Shown here piece by piece: positions 7,188 to 15,593 of a stretch of DNA of 40,376 nt. The stretch's first letter is position 1, and each line of letters begins with the position of its first letter. Source of the stretch: Paraburkholderia tuberum STM678 (lineage in GTDB: Bacteria > Pseudomonadota > Gammaproteobacteria > Burkholderiales > Burkholderiaceae); the NCBI RefSeq assembly GCF_902833905.1, contig NZ_CADFGP010000059.1:1-40376 (forward strand), given 5' to 3'. The notes under the pieces were generated by a model. That model had not been told where the DNA came from. It saw only the letters and a program-made list of their open reading frames with translations, and searched no databases. The translations under genes and the position numbers were made by a program.

Positions 7188-8270
7188 TTAGCGAGTCTTA
7201 AGAGGAACGTGCGTCGCGCGACCAGCGAAGTCGGTCCACTGATCAGTCGAAAAATCGTATAGTTTGCAGCCTCGTGCGGTGTCGAAGTACCAACGCCACG
7301 AAAACCGCTGCACGACGATCCGTTCCGGAAGCATCGCTTCGAGGGTTCGCTGAGCACCGACGAGCCCGTATAGAGGGAGACTCATGTCGACGTGATGCGC
7401 GGTGTGCTCCATGATGTGATGAAACAGCGCGCCAAAACGCCAGCGAAAGGTCAAGTGCACCGTCGTGGATACGAACGGATCCGACCGCCCCCATTTCGCG
7501 CGATCGTCGTACCAGCGGATTTGCGGATGCGTGTGGTGCGCGTACACGACGAAACCCACCATCGCGCACCAGAACAGGAACGGCACCCCGAACCCGCATG
7601 CGATTGACGGGACCACTCCCCGCTGCGTGGCGCGAGCGATCCACGCGAGCGCGCCGATCCACAGCAGTGCGAACACCGATACCAGCGTGCAGTCACGGAA
7701 GAACACGGGGCGCCGCGTCGGCATTGCGGCCCGCGACGGGAAAAACATCTTCGTCCACCAAATTTCGATCATGTAGTAGAGACCGGGCGCCCAGCCGCTG
7801 CGATAGATACGTTCCAGTGCGCGCCGTGGCCCACTCAAGGCGCGATATTCCTGGATCGTCAGCGGTGCCCACACAAAATCGACGCCTTTCAGGTTCGTGT
7901 AGCCGTGATGCACCACGTTGTGACCCACTTGCCACAGGCTGTACGGCGTGAGCGACGGCAGGAAGGCGATCCGGCCCAGCCAGCGGTTGAGCGTGCGGTG
8001 CCGGGTCAGGCTCTCATGACATGCGTCGTGACCGATGACGAAGAGCCGTCCGATGACAAAGCCCGCCATGCATCCGAATACGGTCTTCAGCACGAACCCG
8101 TGCGCGAACACGCTCGCGGCGAGCGCACACAATAGCAAAACGTAGTCGAACACGAGCAGCAGAAGCGCGTAGGCGGTGCGGCGTTCGGCGAACGGTGTCA
8201 GCCACGAGCGGATGACCTTGCGATGGGGCAATGGCTCATTGGCGGGAACGGGGTGATTCGGACTGTTCAT
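7188..8270 (-). CDS. Membrane fatty acid desaturase
   Basis: An integral membrane di-iron desaturase of about 360 aa that would introduce a double bond into an acyl chain using O2 and reduced ferredoxin or cytochrome. The three histidine boxes are present: HDACHE at about 81-86, HNVVHH at about 117-122, and HHIMEHTAHHVD in the last third. Several hydrophobic segments flank them (LLLLVFDYVLLLCALAASVF; VSVFALLWIGALAWIA). The frame is open upstream to 8462, but ATG 8270 (MNSPNHPVP) gives the family-like N-terminus; its ribosome site is weak. It follows cyoD by about 100 nt on the same strand, where cyoE often sits. Being O2-consuming, it fits with the neighbouring oxidase. Confidence 0.85.
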   Translation of the reverse strand: MNSPNHPVPANEPLPHRKVIRSWLTPFAERRTAYALLLLVFDYVLLLCALAASVFAHGFVLKTVFGCMAGFVIGRLFVIGHDACHESLTRHRTLNRWLGRIAFLPSLTPYSLWQVGHNVVHHGYTNLKGVDFVWAPLTIQEYRALSGPRRALERIYRSGWAPGLYYMIEIWWTKMFFPSRAAMPTRRPVFFRDCTLVSVFALLWIGALAWIARATQRGVVPSIACGFGVPFLFWCAMVGFVVYAHHTHPQIRWYDDRAKWGRSDPFVSTTVHLTFRWRFGALFHHIMEHTAHHVDMSLPLYGLVGAQRTLEAMLPERIVVQRFSWRWYFDTARGCKLYDFSTDQWTDFAGRATHVPLKTR

Positions 8271-8374
8271 GAAGAAGACCGGTAGAGCGGTGCAGGACAA
8301 CACTACGCACGCGGCCGACGGCTGCATGCCGTGTCCGCGATGATGTGACCAGACCGTTTCGCGCTGGTGGCGAG

Positions 8375-8707
8375 TCAGCGCGACATCATGTTCATGCTGA
8401 CATTGTGCATTACCCAGATCGTGCCGAAGATCAGGAACAGCGCGGCGAGCGCGGTGTAGCATAACGCCAGCACGTTCCAGCGCTGGCCGCGCGACAGGTC
8501 GAGATGCAGGAACGTCACCAGATGCACGACGATCTGCACGAACGCCAGCAACGCGAGCGCCATAATCGCGGAGCCGGACGGCAGCAACCGTTGCGTGACG
8601 ATCGAGAATGAGCCAGCCGTCAGCGCCACGGCAAGCACGAAACCGGTGATATAACCGGCGACGTCACCACGCGAGGCGGTCGTGGACGTCGAGTGTGAAT
8701 GGACCAT
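8375..8707 (-). CDS. cyoD: Cytochrome bo3-type quinol oxidase subunit IV
   Basis: A 110-aa membrane protein with three transmembrane segments: ITGFVLAVALTAGSFSIV, IMALALLAFVQIVVHLVTFLHL and LALCYTALAALFLIFGTIWV. This matches CyoD in size and topology; CyoD assists assembly of the copper site in subunit I. Its ATG abuts the cyoC stop (TAAATG), typical of the cyo operon. No cyoE (heme O synthase) follows; the desaturase gene is next. Confidence 0.92.
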   Translation of the reverse strand: MVHSHSTSTTASRGDVAGYITGFVLAVALTAGSFSIVTQRLLPSGSAIMALALLAFVQIVVHLVTFLHLDLSRGQRWNVLALCYTALAALFLIFGTIWVMHNVSMNMMSR

Positions 8708-9316
8708 TTAGAGCATGCTCCCGAGATAGACAAACGAAAACACGCAGATCCACACGATGTCGAGGAAGTGCCAGAAGAGGCTCAGGCATGTCAGACTCGT
8801 GAGGTCGCGACCGGACAGTTCAGGCGAGCGGACGACATGCACGACGAGCACGGCCATCCAGACGAGGCCGGCTGTCACGTGCAGGCCGTGGGTGCCGACC
8901 AGCGTGAAGAACGACGACAGGAAGGCGCTGCGACTGGGCCCAGCACCATTGGCGACCAGGTGCGAGAACTCGCGCAGCTCTAACGCGAGGAACAGCGCGC
9001 CAAGCACGAACGTCACGAGGAGCCAGCCGATCACGGCACCACGCCCCTGGCGCTGCGCGCCGAGCATCGCGAAGCCGTAGGTGGTGCTGCTCAGCAGCAG
9101 CACGCCGGTTTGAAGTGCGACACCCGGGATGTCGAACAGGTCCCGTCCGGACGCGCCACCCGCGAACTGGTGCGCCATTACGGCGAACACGGCGAACAGC
9201 GACGCGAACAGCATGCAGTCGGTCATCAGGTACAGCCAGAAGCCGAATACGGTGGGCGTTGGGCCGTGGTCAGCGCTCGACCTGCCGTGATGGACGAGTA
9301 ATGCAGATTGCGACAT
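8708..9316 (-). CDS. cyoC: Cytochrome bo3-type quinol oxidase subunit III
   Basis: Subunit III of the heme-copper quinol oxidase: 202 aa, five predicted membrane helices, cytoplasmic membrane. Typical stretches are FGFWLYLMTDCMLFASLFAV at about residues 24-43, LSSTTYGFAMLGA, and the C-terminal FWHFLDIVWICVFSFVYL with the HFLDxVW motif. It lies 3 nt after cyoB and touches cyoD, so the four subunits form one transcript. Confidence 0.95.
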   Translation of the reverse strand: MSQSALLVHHGRSSADHGPTPTVFGFWLYLMTDCMLFASLFAVFAVMAHQFAGGASGRDLFDIPGVALQTGVLLLSSTTYGFAMLGAQRQGRGAVIGWLLVTFVLGALFLALELREFSHLVANGAGPSRSAFLSSFFTLVGTHGLHVTAGLVWMAVLVVHVVRSPELSGRDLTSLTCLSLFWHFLDIVWICVFSFVYLGSML

Positions 9317-9319
9317 GGA

Positions 9320-11326
9320 TCAGGTCTCCGCGGATTCGGGTAGTTCAAGGGCGGCCGGGGTGCGTGCGCTGCCGCGACGTGCTTCGATTTCGCGCACGCG
9401 CGAGGCCGGAATCACGTAGCCATGGTCGTCGCGGAAGCTACGCGCGATCAGCGCGGCGACGATCGCGACTAAGGCCAGCACGGCGAGCCACGTAATGTGC
9501 CAGACGCCGGCGAAGCCGAGCACGAGGCTGAATGCGCCGATCAGGAACCCGTCCGCGGTGTTCGACGGTAGGTGGATGTCCTCGTAATGCGCCAGTGCGG
9601 CATTTGCTGCGCCGCTTTCCTTCATGTGCGCGAACGCGTCGATCTGGTGGACGACCGGTATGCGCGCGAAGTTGTAGACAGCGGGCGGCGACGCGGTGGC
9701 CCATTCGAGCGTGCGGCCGTTCCACGGGTCGCCCGTCAGGTCGCCGTATTCCGGCTCGTTGCGATGGATCACGCTCACGACGACCTGGGCGATCTGGTGC
9801 ACGACACCGAGTGCGATCAGCACCACGCCGCATGCGGCGACGAACAGCCAGGGATGCCAGGTCGGGTTGTCGTAGTGATTCAGGCGCCGGGTCATGCCCA
9901 TGAAGCCGAGCACGTAGAGCGGCACGAACGACACGTAGAAGCCGACGAACCAGCACCAGAACGCCCGCTTGCCGAGCTTCTCGTCAAGCCTGAAGCCGAA
10001 CGCCTTCGGGAACCAGTAATGGAAGCCTGCGAGATAGCCGAACACGACGCCGCCTATGATCGCGTTGTGAAAGTGCGCGATCAGGAACAGGCTGTTGTGC
10101 AGCACGAAGTCCACGCCCGGGATCGCCATCATCACGCCCGTCATGCCGCCGATCGTGAACGTGACCATGAAGCCGATCGTCCACAGCACGGGTGTGGTGA
10201 ACTCGATGCGACCGCGGTACATCGTGAACAGCCAGTTGAAGATTTTCACGCCCGTGGGGATCGCGATGACCATCGTCATAATGCCGAAGAACGCGTTGAC
10301 GTCCGCGCCGGAACCCATCGTGAAGAAGTGGTGCGCCCACACGAGGAATGCGAGCACCGTGATCGCGCACGACGCGTAGACCATCGTTCTGTAGCCAAAC
10401 AGCGGTTTCTTCGCGAAGGTCGCGATCACTTCCGAGTAGATGCCGAACGCGGGCAGCACGAGGATGTACACCTCCGGGTGGCCCCACGCCCAGATCAGGT
10501 TCAGGTACACCATCGCGTTGCCGCCGAGCTCATTGGTGAAAAAGTGCATGCCTGCGTAGCGGTCGAGGCCGAGCAGTGCGAGCGTCACGGTTAGGATCGG
10601 GAACGTTGCCATGATCAGCACGTTCGAGCACAGCGCGGTCCACGTGAACACCGGCATCTTCATCAGCGTCATGCCGGGCGCGCGCAGCTTGACGATCGTC
10701 ACGAAGAAGTTGATCGCGGTAATCAGCGTACCGACGCCGGAGAGCTGCAGACTCCAGATGTAGTAGTCGACCCCGACGCCGGGACTGAACTGCAGCTCCG
10801 ACAGCGGTGGATACGCGAGCCAGCCGACCTGCGCGAACTCGCCGATCACGAGCGACAGATTGATCAGGATCGCGCTGATCGCCGTCATCCAGAAGCTCAG
10901 CGAATTCAGGAACGGGAAGGCGACGTCGCGCGCGCCGATCTGCAGCGGCACGACAAGATTGAAGAGGCCGACCATCAGCGCCATCGCCATGAAGAAGATC
11001 ATGATGACACCGTGCGCGGTGAATATCTGGTCGTAGTGGTGCGGCGGCAGGTAACCCGGGCCGTGAAACGCGATCGCGAGCTGAAGCCGCATCATTACGG
11101 CGTCGACAAAACCGCGCACGAGCATCAGCACCGCGACGATGATGTACATGATGCCGATCTTCTTGTGATCGACGCTTGTCAGCCACTCGGTCCAGAGCCA
11201 CTTCCAGCGGCCGAGCTTCGTGAGCGTGACGATGACCGCCAGCACGATGAGCGCCATGAACGCGGCCGCGCCCATGATGATCGGCTGATCGAACGGAATC
11301 GCGCCGGGCGTGAGTTTTCCAAACAT
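9320..11326 (-). CDS. cyoB: Cytochrome bo3-type quinol oxidase subunit I
   Basis: The catalytic subunit (668 aa) reduces O2 to water at a heme-copper centre and pumps protons. Visible features: the SVDHKKIGIMYI start of the core, the low-spin heme histidine region (TAHGVIMIFFMAM), the CuB/Tyr motif WAWGHPEVYILVLPAFGI, VWAHHFFTMG with two CuB histidines, and HFHNAIIGG with the heme ligands. Its length matches CyoB rather than the shorter aa3 CtaD. With CyoA lacking CuA residues, the enzyme is a quinol oxidase. Bo3-type enzymes usually have low O2 affinity, so near nif it may act to scavenge oxygen (inference). Confidence 0.97.
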   Translation of the reverse strand: MFGKLTPGAIPFDQPIIMGAAAFMALIVLAVIVTLTKLGRWKWLWTEWLTSVDHKKIGIMYIIVAVLMLVRGFVDAVMMRLQLAIAFHGPGYLPPHHYDQIFTAHGVIMIFFMAMALMVGLFNLVVPLQIGARDVAFPFLNSLSFWMTAISAILINLSLVIGEFAQVGWLAYPPLSELQFSPGVGVDYYIWSLQLSGVGTLITAINFFVTIVKLRAPGMTLMKMPVFTWTALCSNVLIMATFPILTVTLALLGLDRYAGMHFFTNELGGNAMVYLNLIWAWGHPEVYILVLPAFGIYSEVIATFAKKPLFGYRTMVYASCAITVLAFLVWAHHFFTMGSGADVNAFFGIMTMVIAIPTGVKIFNWLFTMYRGRIEFTTPVLWTIGFMVTFTIGGMTGVMMAIPGVDFVLHNSLFLIAHFHNAIIGGVVFGYLAGFHYWFPKAFGFRLDEKLGKRAFWCWFVGFYVSFVPLYVLGFMGMTRRLNHYDNPTWHPWLFVAACGVVLIALGVVHQIAQVVVSVIHRNEPEYGDLTGDPWNGRTLEWATASPPAVYNFARIPVVHQIDAFAHMKESGAANAALAHYEDIHLPSNTADGFLIGAFSLVLGFAGVWHITWLAVLALVAIVAALIARSFRDDHGYVIPASRVREIEARRGSARTPAALELPESAET

Positions 11327-11329
11327 GGC

Positions 11330-12226
11330 TTACTCCGTGGTCTGCGTGCGACAGGCGGCGTCGCGGAAGGCCGTGACGTTGCCGTTGTTGTATCGGGCAA
11401 CGACGTTGCGGAACAGGTACTGATCGATCGATGAGAAGTAGCGTACCGACTGCTTCTCGCTCGGCTTCGCGACTTCGGCGTATTCGTCCATGCTCAGGCG
11501 GTCCGGCGAAGCCTTGACCTTCCGCACCCATGCGTCGAAGTCGGTGGCGCTCGTCGCGAGCGTGCGGAACTTCATGTCGGCGAATCCCTTGCCGCTGAAG
11601 TTGGCGGACATGCCTTCGAAATTTCCCGGTGCATCCGCGATCAGGTGCAGACGGGTCTGCATGCCGACCATTGCATACACCTGGGTGCCGAGTTGCGGGA
11701 TGAAGAATGAGTTCATCACCGAGTCCGACGTGATCCGGAAATTCACCGGCGTATCGACTGGCACGGCGAGCTGGTTCACCGACGCAATGCCGAGGTCCGG
11801 GTAGATGAAGAGCCACTTCCAGTCGAGCGCGACCACCTCGACGTCGATCGGCTTCACGCTCGACTGCAGCGGCCGGTACGGGTCGAGCTCATGCGTGGTG
11901 CGCCACGTCAGGATACCGAGGTACAGGATGATCAGGGCGGGGATCGTCCAGACGACGATCTCGATCGCCGTCGAGTGCGCCCATTTGGGTGCATAGACCG
12001 CGTGACGGTTCGACGCACGGTAGCGCCACGCGAAGAACAGCGTCAGCAGGATCACCGGGATCACGACGATCAGCATCGCCCACGTGGCGGTGGCGATCAG
12101 CGACTTCTCGGCCGCGCCGACGCTCCCTTTTGGATCAAGCACAGTCAGATCACATCCCGATAGACAGGCGCTCAATGTCGTGACGATGGCTATCGACCGT
12201 TTCCTTAAGGCTTTTCCGTCTGTCAT
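11330..12226 (-). CDS. cyoA: Cytochrome bo3-type quinol oxidase subunit II
   Basis: Subunit II (298 aa) begins with a lipoprotein signal (ATTLSACLSGC; lipobox cysteine at about residue 25), then two membrane helices (TWAMLIVVIPVILLTLFFAW and AIEIVVWTIPALIILYLGIL). A periplasmic cupredoxin-like domain follows with ALDWKWLFIYPDLGIASVNQ and NSFFIPQLGTQVYAMVGMQT. The CuA-binding cysteines and histidines of cytochrome c oxidases are absent, as in quinol oxidases. It is first in cyoABCD. The ribosome site before ATG 12226 is poor and I see no sigma-54 promoter upstream, so the operon may not be under NifA control. Confidence 0.95.
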   Translation of the reverse strand: MTDGKALRKRSIAIVTTLSACLSGCDLTVLDPKGSVGAAEKSLIATATWAMLIVVIPVILLTLFFAWRYRASNRHAVYAPKWAHSTAIEIVVWTIPALIILYLGILTWRTTHELDPYRPLQSSVKPIDVEVVALDWKWLFIYPDLGIASVNQLAVPVDTPVNFRITSDSVMNSFFIPQLGTQVYAMVGMQTRLHLIADAPGNFEGMSANFSGKGFADMKFRTLATSATDFDAWVRKVKASPDRLSMDEYAEVAKPSEKQSVRYFSSIDQYLFRNVVARYNNGNVTAFRDAACRTQTTE

Positions 12227-12338
12227 AGTGGTTAAGTCCGGGTTGTGGAACTTTTGACCTCAAGCTGGCTTGACGCATGCGGCATCACACTCGCAGCGTC
12301 ATGGTCCGACAACCGACCAGCTTTGTGATTGATGTCGA

Positions 12339-12620
12339 TCAAGGACGAACAAAGCGGCGGGGTGCGGTGCACTGACGCAGTGCGCCGCTGAGTGCGCGTT
12401 CCACCACATCGAGTGGCTGGATGCGATTGACAGCCTGCTGAACGTCGGTAGCAAAGTCCTGTACGCCGAAGCTTGCGTAATGACCTTGTTGCATGCGCAG
12501 AAGTAGCAGAGTGATCTGCGTGCCGTTCGGCGGCTGCAGCCAGTCCGGCAATGGCTGCGAAATCGGTGTCTGCGGGTGCGAGAAACATCTTGGGTACCAG
12601 TCAATGCGGTTGAAGGCCAA
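12339..12620 (-). CDS. Possible small ORF in the cyoA-ompW gap
   Basis: The 547-bp gap between cyoA and the OmpW gene holds one open frame of 93 codons whose second half looks protein-like (GVQDFATDVQQAVNRIQPLD). No family is recognised and no ribosome site is convincing. It may be the tail of a decayed gene or a chance frame. Otherwise I see only the OmpW leader region in this gap, with a weak FNR-like half-symmetry (TTGAC-CCTG-CGCAA near 12703) that I do not trust. Confidence 0.25.
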   Translation of the reverse strand: MAFNRIDWYPRCFSHPQTPISQPLPDWLQPPNGTQITLLLLRMQQGHYASFGVQDFATDVQQAVNRIQPLDVVERALSGALRQCTAPRRFVRP

Positions 12621-12773
12621 TAGTCCGGCCTCAAGGCTCCCGCTATCTCGACATTCCTACGCGTGACCCGGTGTCGCATCTTGACTTCGGGATCGGGACC
12701 GGTTGACCCTGCGCAAGGGCAGCCCTGATTTGCGCGTCGACAATTCCCCGCATACGTCAACAAGGGGAAAGCG

Positions 12774-13448
12774 ATGAAGCACATGATTAAGGCCGTCATG
12801 ATCGTGGCAAGCCTGTGCGCTACCGGTTTGTTCGAAGTGCTGGCATACGCGGATGACGTCAGCGCGAACGGAAGCACGATGGCAGGCGAGGTGACGGCTG
12901 ATGGGATCCACGCCGGCGACGTGCTCGTGCGTCTGCGTGCCATCTCGATCGAGCCGGACGTTCACACCAGCGGCACGTTGTCGTCGCTCGGCGTGGGTGT
13001 CAATAACGCATTCGTGCCGGAGTTGGACCTGACCTATATGATCCGCGACGCGATCGGCATCGAGCTGATTCTCGCCACCTCGCGGCATCACGTGACGTCC
13101 GGCCTCGGCGATCTCGGTGGCGTGAACGTGCTACCACCGACGCTGCTGCTGCAATATCACTTCAACCATGCTGGCATGATCCGACCGTATGTCGGCGCGG
13201 GGGTCAACTACACCTACTTCTACAACGACGGCCTGAGCGCGGGCCCCGTAGGCATCCAGGTGTCACGCAGCAGCTTCGGTCCGGCGGTGCAGGCTGGCGT
13301 CGACGTGCAGATCACGAAGACCGTCTTTCTCAACGCGGATATCAAAAAGATCTGGATGCACACGGACGCCTCGGTCGCCGATAGTTCGTTGGGCCGGCTG
13401 GACATCGACCCACTGGTACTGGGAATAGGCGTCGGGATGAAGTTCTAG
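12774..13448 (+). CDS. OmpW-family outer membrane protein
   Basis: An outer membrane beta-barrel of the OmpW family (224 aa). A signal peptide spans about residues 1-26 (MIKAVMIVASLCATG ... AYA). The mature part has the family layout: GDVLVRLRAISIEPD at the first strand, PELDLTYMIRDAIGIELIL, PPTLLLQYHF, IRPYVGAGVNYTYFY, GPAVQAGVDVQI and the terminal phenylalanine in LGIGVGMKF needed for barrel assembly. OmpW proteins are thought to pass small hydrophobic molecules and are often raised under low oxygen. The ribosome site AAGGGG lies 7 nt before ATG. No sigma-54 promoter is visible. Its link to the flanking nif genes is positional only. Confidence 0.92.
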   Translation: MKHMIKAVMIVASLCATGLFEVLAYADDVSANGSTMAGEVTADGIHAGDVLVRLRAISIEPDVHTSGTLSSLGVGVNNAFVPELDLTYMIRDAIGIELILATSRHHVTSGLGDLGGVNVLPPTLLLQYHFNHAGMIRPYVGAGVNYTYFYNDGLSAGPVGIQVSRSSFGPAVQAGVDVQITKTVFLNADIKKIWMHTDASVADSSLGRLDIDPLVLGIGVGMKF

Positions 13449-13530
13449 CGAGCGCGCAATGACAGACCACAGCTCGCACCAGCGGGCGATCCGCTGCGCC
13501 CCATCCACCTGAAACGGAGATCTGATCACT

Positions 13531-13767
13531 ATGCCCCTGTACGACTACCGCTGCGCGGCCTGCGGCCACGCATTCGAAACGCTGGTGCGCGCCGGCCACA
13601 CGCCCGTCTGCCCGCAATGCGGCGGCACCGCGCTGGACAAGCAGGTCAGCGCGCCGGCCTCGCCCGGCAAGAGCCGCGCGATCATCTCCCGCGCGCGGCG
13701 TCAGGCGGCGCGCGAAGGGCACCTCAGCAACTATTCGCCGGCCGAGCGCCGCAAGCTGCTGCGCTGA
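13531..13767 (+). CDS. FmdB-type zinc-ribbon protein
   Basis: A 78-aa cytoplasmic protein with an N-terminal zinc ribbon: MPLYDYRCAACGHAFE supplies the first CxxC at about residues 8-11 and PVCPQCGG the second near 31-34. A basic tail rich in Arg and Lys follows (SRAIISRARRQAAREGH). This is the FmdB/CxxC_CXXC_SSSS family, regulatory or nucleic-acid-binding by proposal only. Such genes recur near nif clusters. It follows the OmpW gene on the same strand by 82 nt with GGAG 12 nt upstream of ATG. Confidence 0.88.
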   Translation: MPLYDYRCAACGHAFETLVRAGHTPVCPQCGGTALDKQVSAPASPGKSRAIISRARRQAAREGHLSNYSPAERRKLLR

Positions 13768-13791
13768 GCCCAACGGGGAATCGCGCTGTCG

Positions 13792-13947
13792 ATGTCGATG
13801 AACCTCGAGGGCGCCTACGGGATGGCACTCAGTCTCACCGTCTTCATGGCCGGCACGCTGGATCGGGCCACCGCCGACAGCCTGCTGGAACGCGCGAAGG
13901 GCATCTGCCCGTATCTCGACGCGTGGCTTCGCAACATTGCGTCAGCA
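13792..13947 (+). pseudogene. C-terminal relic of an Ohr/OsmC-like peroxidase
   Basis: About 52 codons (GMALSLTVFMAG ... LLERAKGICPYLDAWLRNI) resemble the C-terminal end of Ohr/OsmC thiol peroxidases, where the resolving cysteine sits in a CPYSNATRGN motif. Here it reads CPYLDAWLRN. The N-terminal two thirds, including the first catalytic cysteine, are absent. The frame then runs into antisense of the neighbouring relic, so the fragment is not a functional enzyme. Confidence 0.5.
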
Positions 13948-13969
13948 CGGCCGCCCTCGCGCTCGCGCG

Positions 13970-14419
13970 CTTCGATGACCACGACGGAAACGTCCTGCCG
14001 GCTTGTAGAGCAGCGCGCCCGAGGCCGGCACGTCATCCAGCGACGCGCCGTCTGCGCTATAGGCCGCGAACCAATGGCCGAAATGCTCGGCCTGCGACAG
14101 CCCCTGCAACTGCGCCCAGCCGCCCTGCGGCCGCGCCTGCGCCAGCGCGCAATGCGGTGCCGACGGCGTCGGCGTCATGGCGAAGGCCTCATTCATGACG
14201 CTCACCAGCGACTTCCGATGCTTGAAGTTTTCGATGAACTGCGCCGCCTGGGTCAGCCGGGTGCGGATCTTGTGCAGCACGCTGACCTTGGCCGTGATGA
14301 TTTCGGCGAGCGCGAGCGGCGTGGCAGGGACGGCCGTATCGGGGCACAGCGCGAGTAGCGCCGGTCCCAGGTACGGAATGACGCCGCCCGCACACAGGCG
14401 TTCGGCGTGAAACGGTCAA
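13970..14419 (-). pseudogene. Frameshifted N-terminal relic, possibly SIR2-like
   Basis: Directly after the DegT-like gene a frame opens at TTG 14419 behind GAGG, but a one-base loss in the second or third codon puts the protein in the next frame: PFHAERLCAGGVIPYLGP, later HKIRTRLTQAAQFIENFKHR and ASGALLYKPAGRF. AGGVIPYLGP and LLYKPAGR loosely recall the nucleotide-binding start and the LYKLHG-type motif of SIR2-like proteins. I hold that assignment loosely. The 3' end is lost where it meets the Ohr-like relic around 13950-14000, so the junction looks like a deletion that fused two convergent genes. Confidence 0.45.
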
Positions 14420-14429
14420 GGAGTGCGCC

Positions 14430-15593
14430 TCACAGATAAATGGCAGCGCCGGCGCCCACGTTGGTCGCGGTGTCTTTCAGCGTCTTGACGATGTACTTGA
14501 CCTGGTCGGTGTCGAGTAGCGTGTGCAGCGGCAGCGCCAGCGCGCGATCGCCGATGCGCTCGGTGTCGGGCAACAGGCCGCTCTTGCGGCCGATCGCATC
14601 GCCCGCGTTCATGTAGTGGAACTGCTGATGCAGCGGATGGCTGTAGGCCACCGTCTCAATGCCGCAAGATTTCATGTCGTCGATCATCTGGGCGCGCGCG
14701 CTCTGCGTAAAACGCTTGCCCAAATGCACAACATAGAGCATCCAGTGCACTTCTTCGACGTCCTCGGCCACGTAGGCCGGCTTGATCCCTTCGAAGCTTT
14801 GCATCTCTTCGTGATACCAGGTCTCGACCTGCTTTCGCTGCGCGAGGCGCGTGTCGAGTTCGGCCAGTTGCGCGAGACCGAGCGCGGCGGTCAGATCACT
14901 GATGCCCGCCTGCAGCGGCACCCGCGAGCCGACCGAGACGGACGCGCGGTCCGTGACGCGCCGCTCGCGCAGATAGCGCAGTTCATGGACGAGTTCGTCA
15001 TCGTCGGTGACGAGCATGCCGCCCGCTCCTGTGCACAGCGCGGACGGGCTGGAGAAGTCGAACACTGATACGTCGCCGAAACAGCCGACGTTGCGGCCCC
15101 GGTAGCGCGAGCCCAACGCCTCAGTACTGTCTTCGATCAGCCGCAAGCGCTGCGCGTCGGCCAGTTCGCGCAGCAGCGCCCACGCGGCCGGGTGGCCGTT
15201 GGTATTGCCGGCGAGGATCGCGCGCGTGCGAGGGCCGATCTTCTGCGCGGCTTTTTCGGCGCTCAGACAACCGCTCCAGTAGTCGATGTCGGCGAACACC
15301 GGCACGGCTCCCGCCAGCGTGATCGCCTGCGCCACCTGATGCCAGGTGTGCGACGCGCAGACCACCTCGTCTCCCGGGCCGATCCCCGTCGCGCGCAACG
15401 CAATCCAGGTGGCGAGCGTGCCGCTCGCGACCGCGACCGCATGCTCCCGGCCAACCCAGCCCGCAAACGCGCGCTCGAACGAATCAAGCATCGGCCCGTC
15501 GCTCCAACGCGAGGATTGCAGCACCGCGTTGACGAGATCGATCTCGCGCGCCGCGCAGGCCGGTTCGCTCAGCGCGATCTCATCGATTTCCAT
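14430..15593 (-). CDS. DegT/DnrJ/EryC1/StrS-fold protein lacking the catalytic lysine
   Basis: The fold is that of PLP-dependent sugar aminotransferases (387 aa): VAVASGTLATWIALRATGIG binds the phosphate, PGDEVVCASHTW and LIEDSTEALGSRYRG follow family order, and the C-terminal part has AYSHPLHQQ. The internal aldimine lysine should stand in the segment F-S-x-x-x-K-x-[IL]-x-x-x-x-GG; here it reads VFDFSSPSALCTGAGG, with serine 184 (TCC, 15042-15044) in the lysine place. Transamination is therefore unlikely. It could be a pseudoenzyme, a dehydratase-like variant, or a binding protein. Start ATG 15593 overlaps the upstream gene by 14 nt, so it is the last gene of the nifB operon. Confidence 0.85.
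   Translation of the reverse strand: MEIDEIALSEPACAAREIDLVNAVLQSSRWSDGPMLDSFERAFAGWVGREHAVAVASGTLATWIALRATGIGPGDEVVCASHTWHQVAQAITLAGAVPVFADIDYWSGCLSAEKAAQKIGPRTRAILAGNTNGHPAAWALLRELADAQRLRLIEDSTEALGSRYRGRNVGCFGDVSVFDFSSPSALCTGAGGMLVTDDDELVHELRYLRERRVTDRASVSVGSRVPLQAGISDLTAALGLAQLAELDTRLAQRKQVETWYHEEMQSFEGIKPAYVAEDVEEVHWMLYVVHLGKRFTQSARAQMIDDMKSCGIETVAYSHPLHQQFHYMNAGDAIGRKSGLLPDTERIGDRALALPLHTLLDTDQVKYIVKTLKDTATNVGAGAAIYL

Noticed and set aside
9572..10594. 340-codon plus-strand frame inside cyoB
   Set aside because: Antisense shadow of the oxidase gene, rich in His, Asp and Arg, no domain and no ribosome site.
12699..12716. FNR-like site before the OmpW gene
   Set aside because: TTGAC-CCTG-CGCAA matches TTGAT-N4-ATCAA at too few positions to call.
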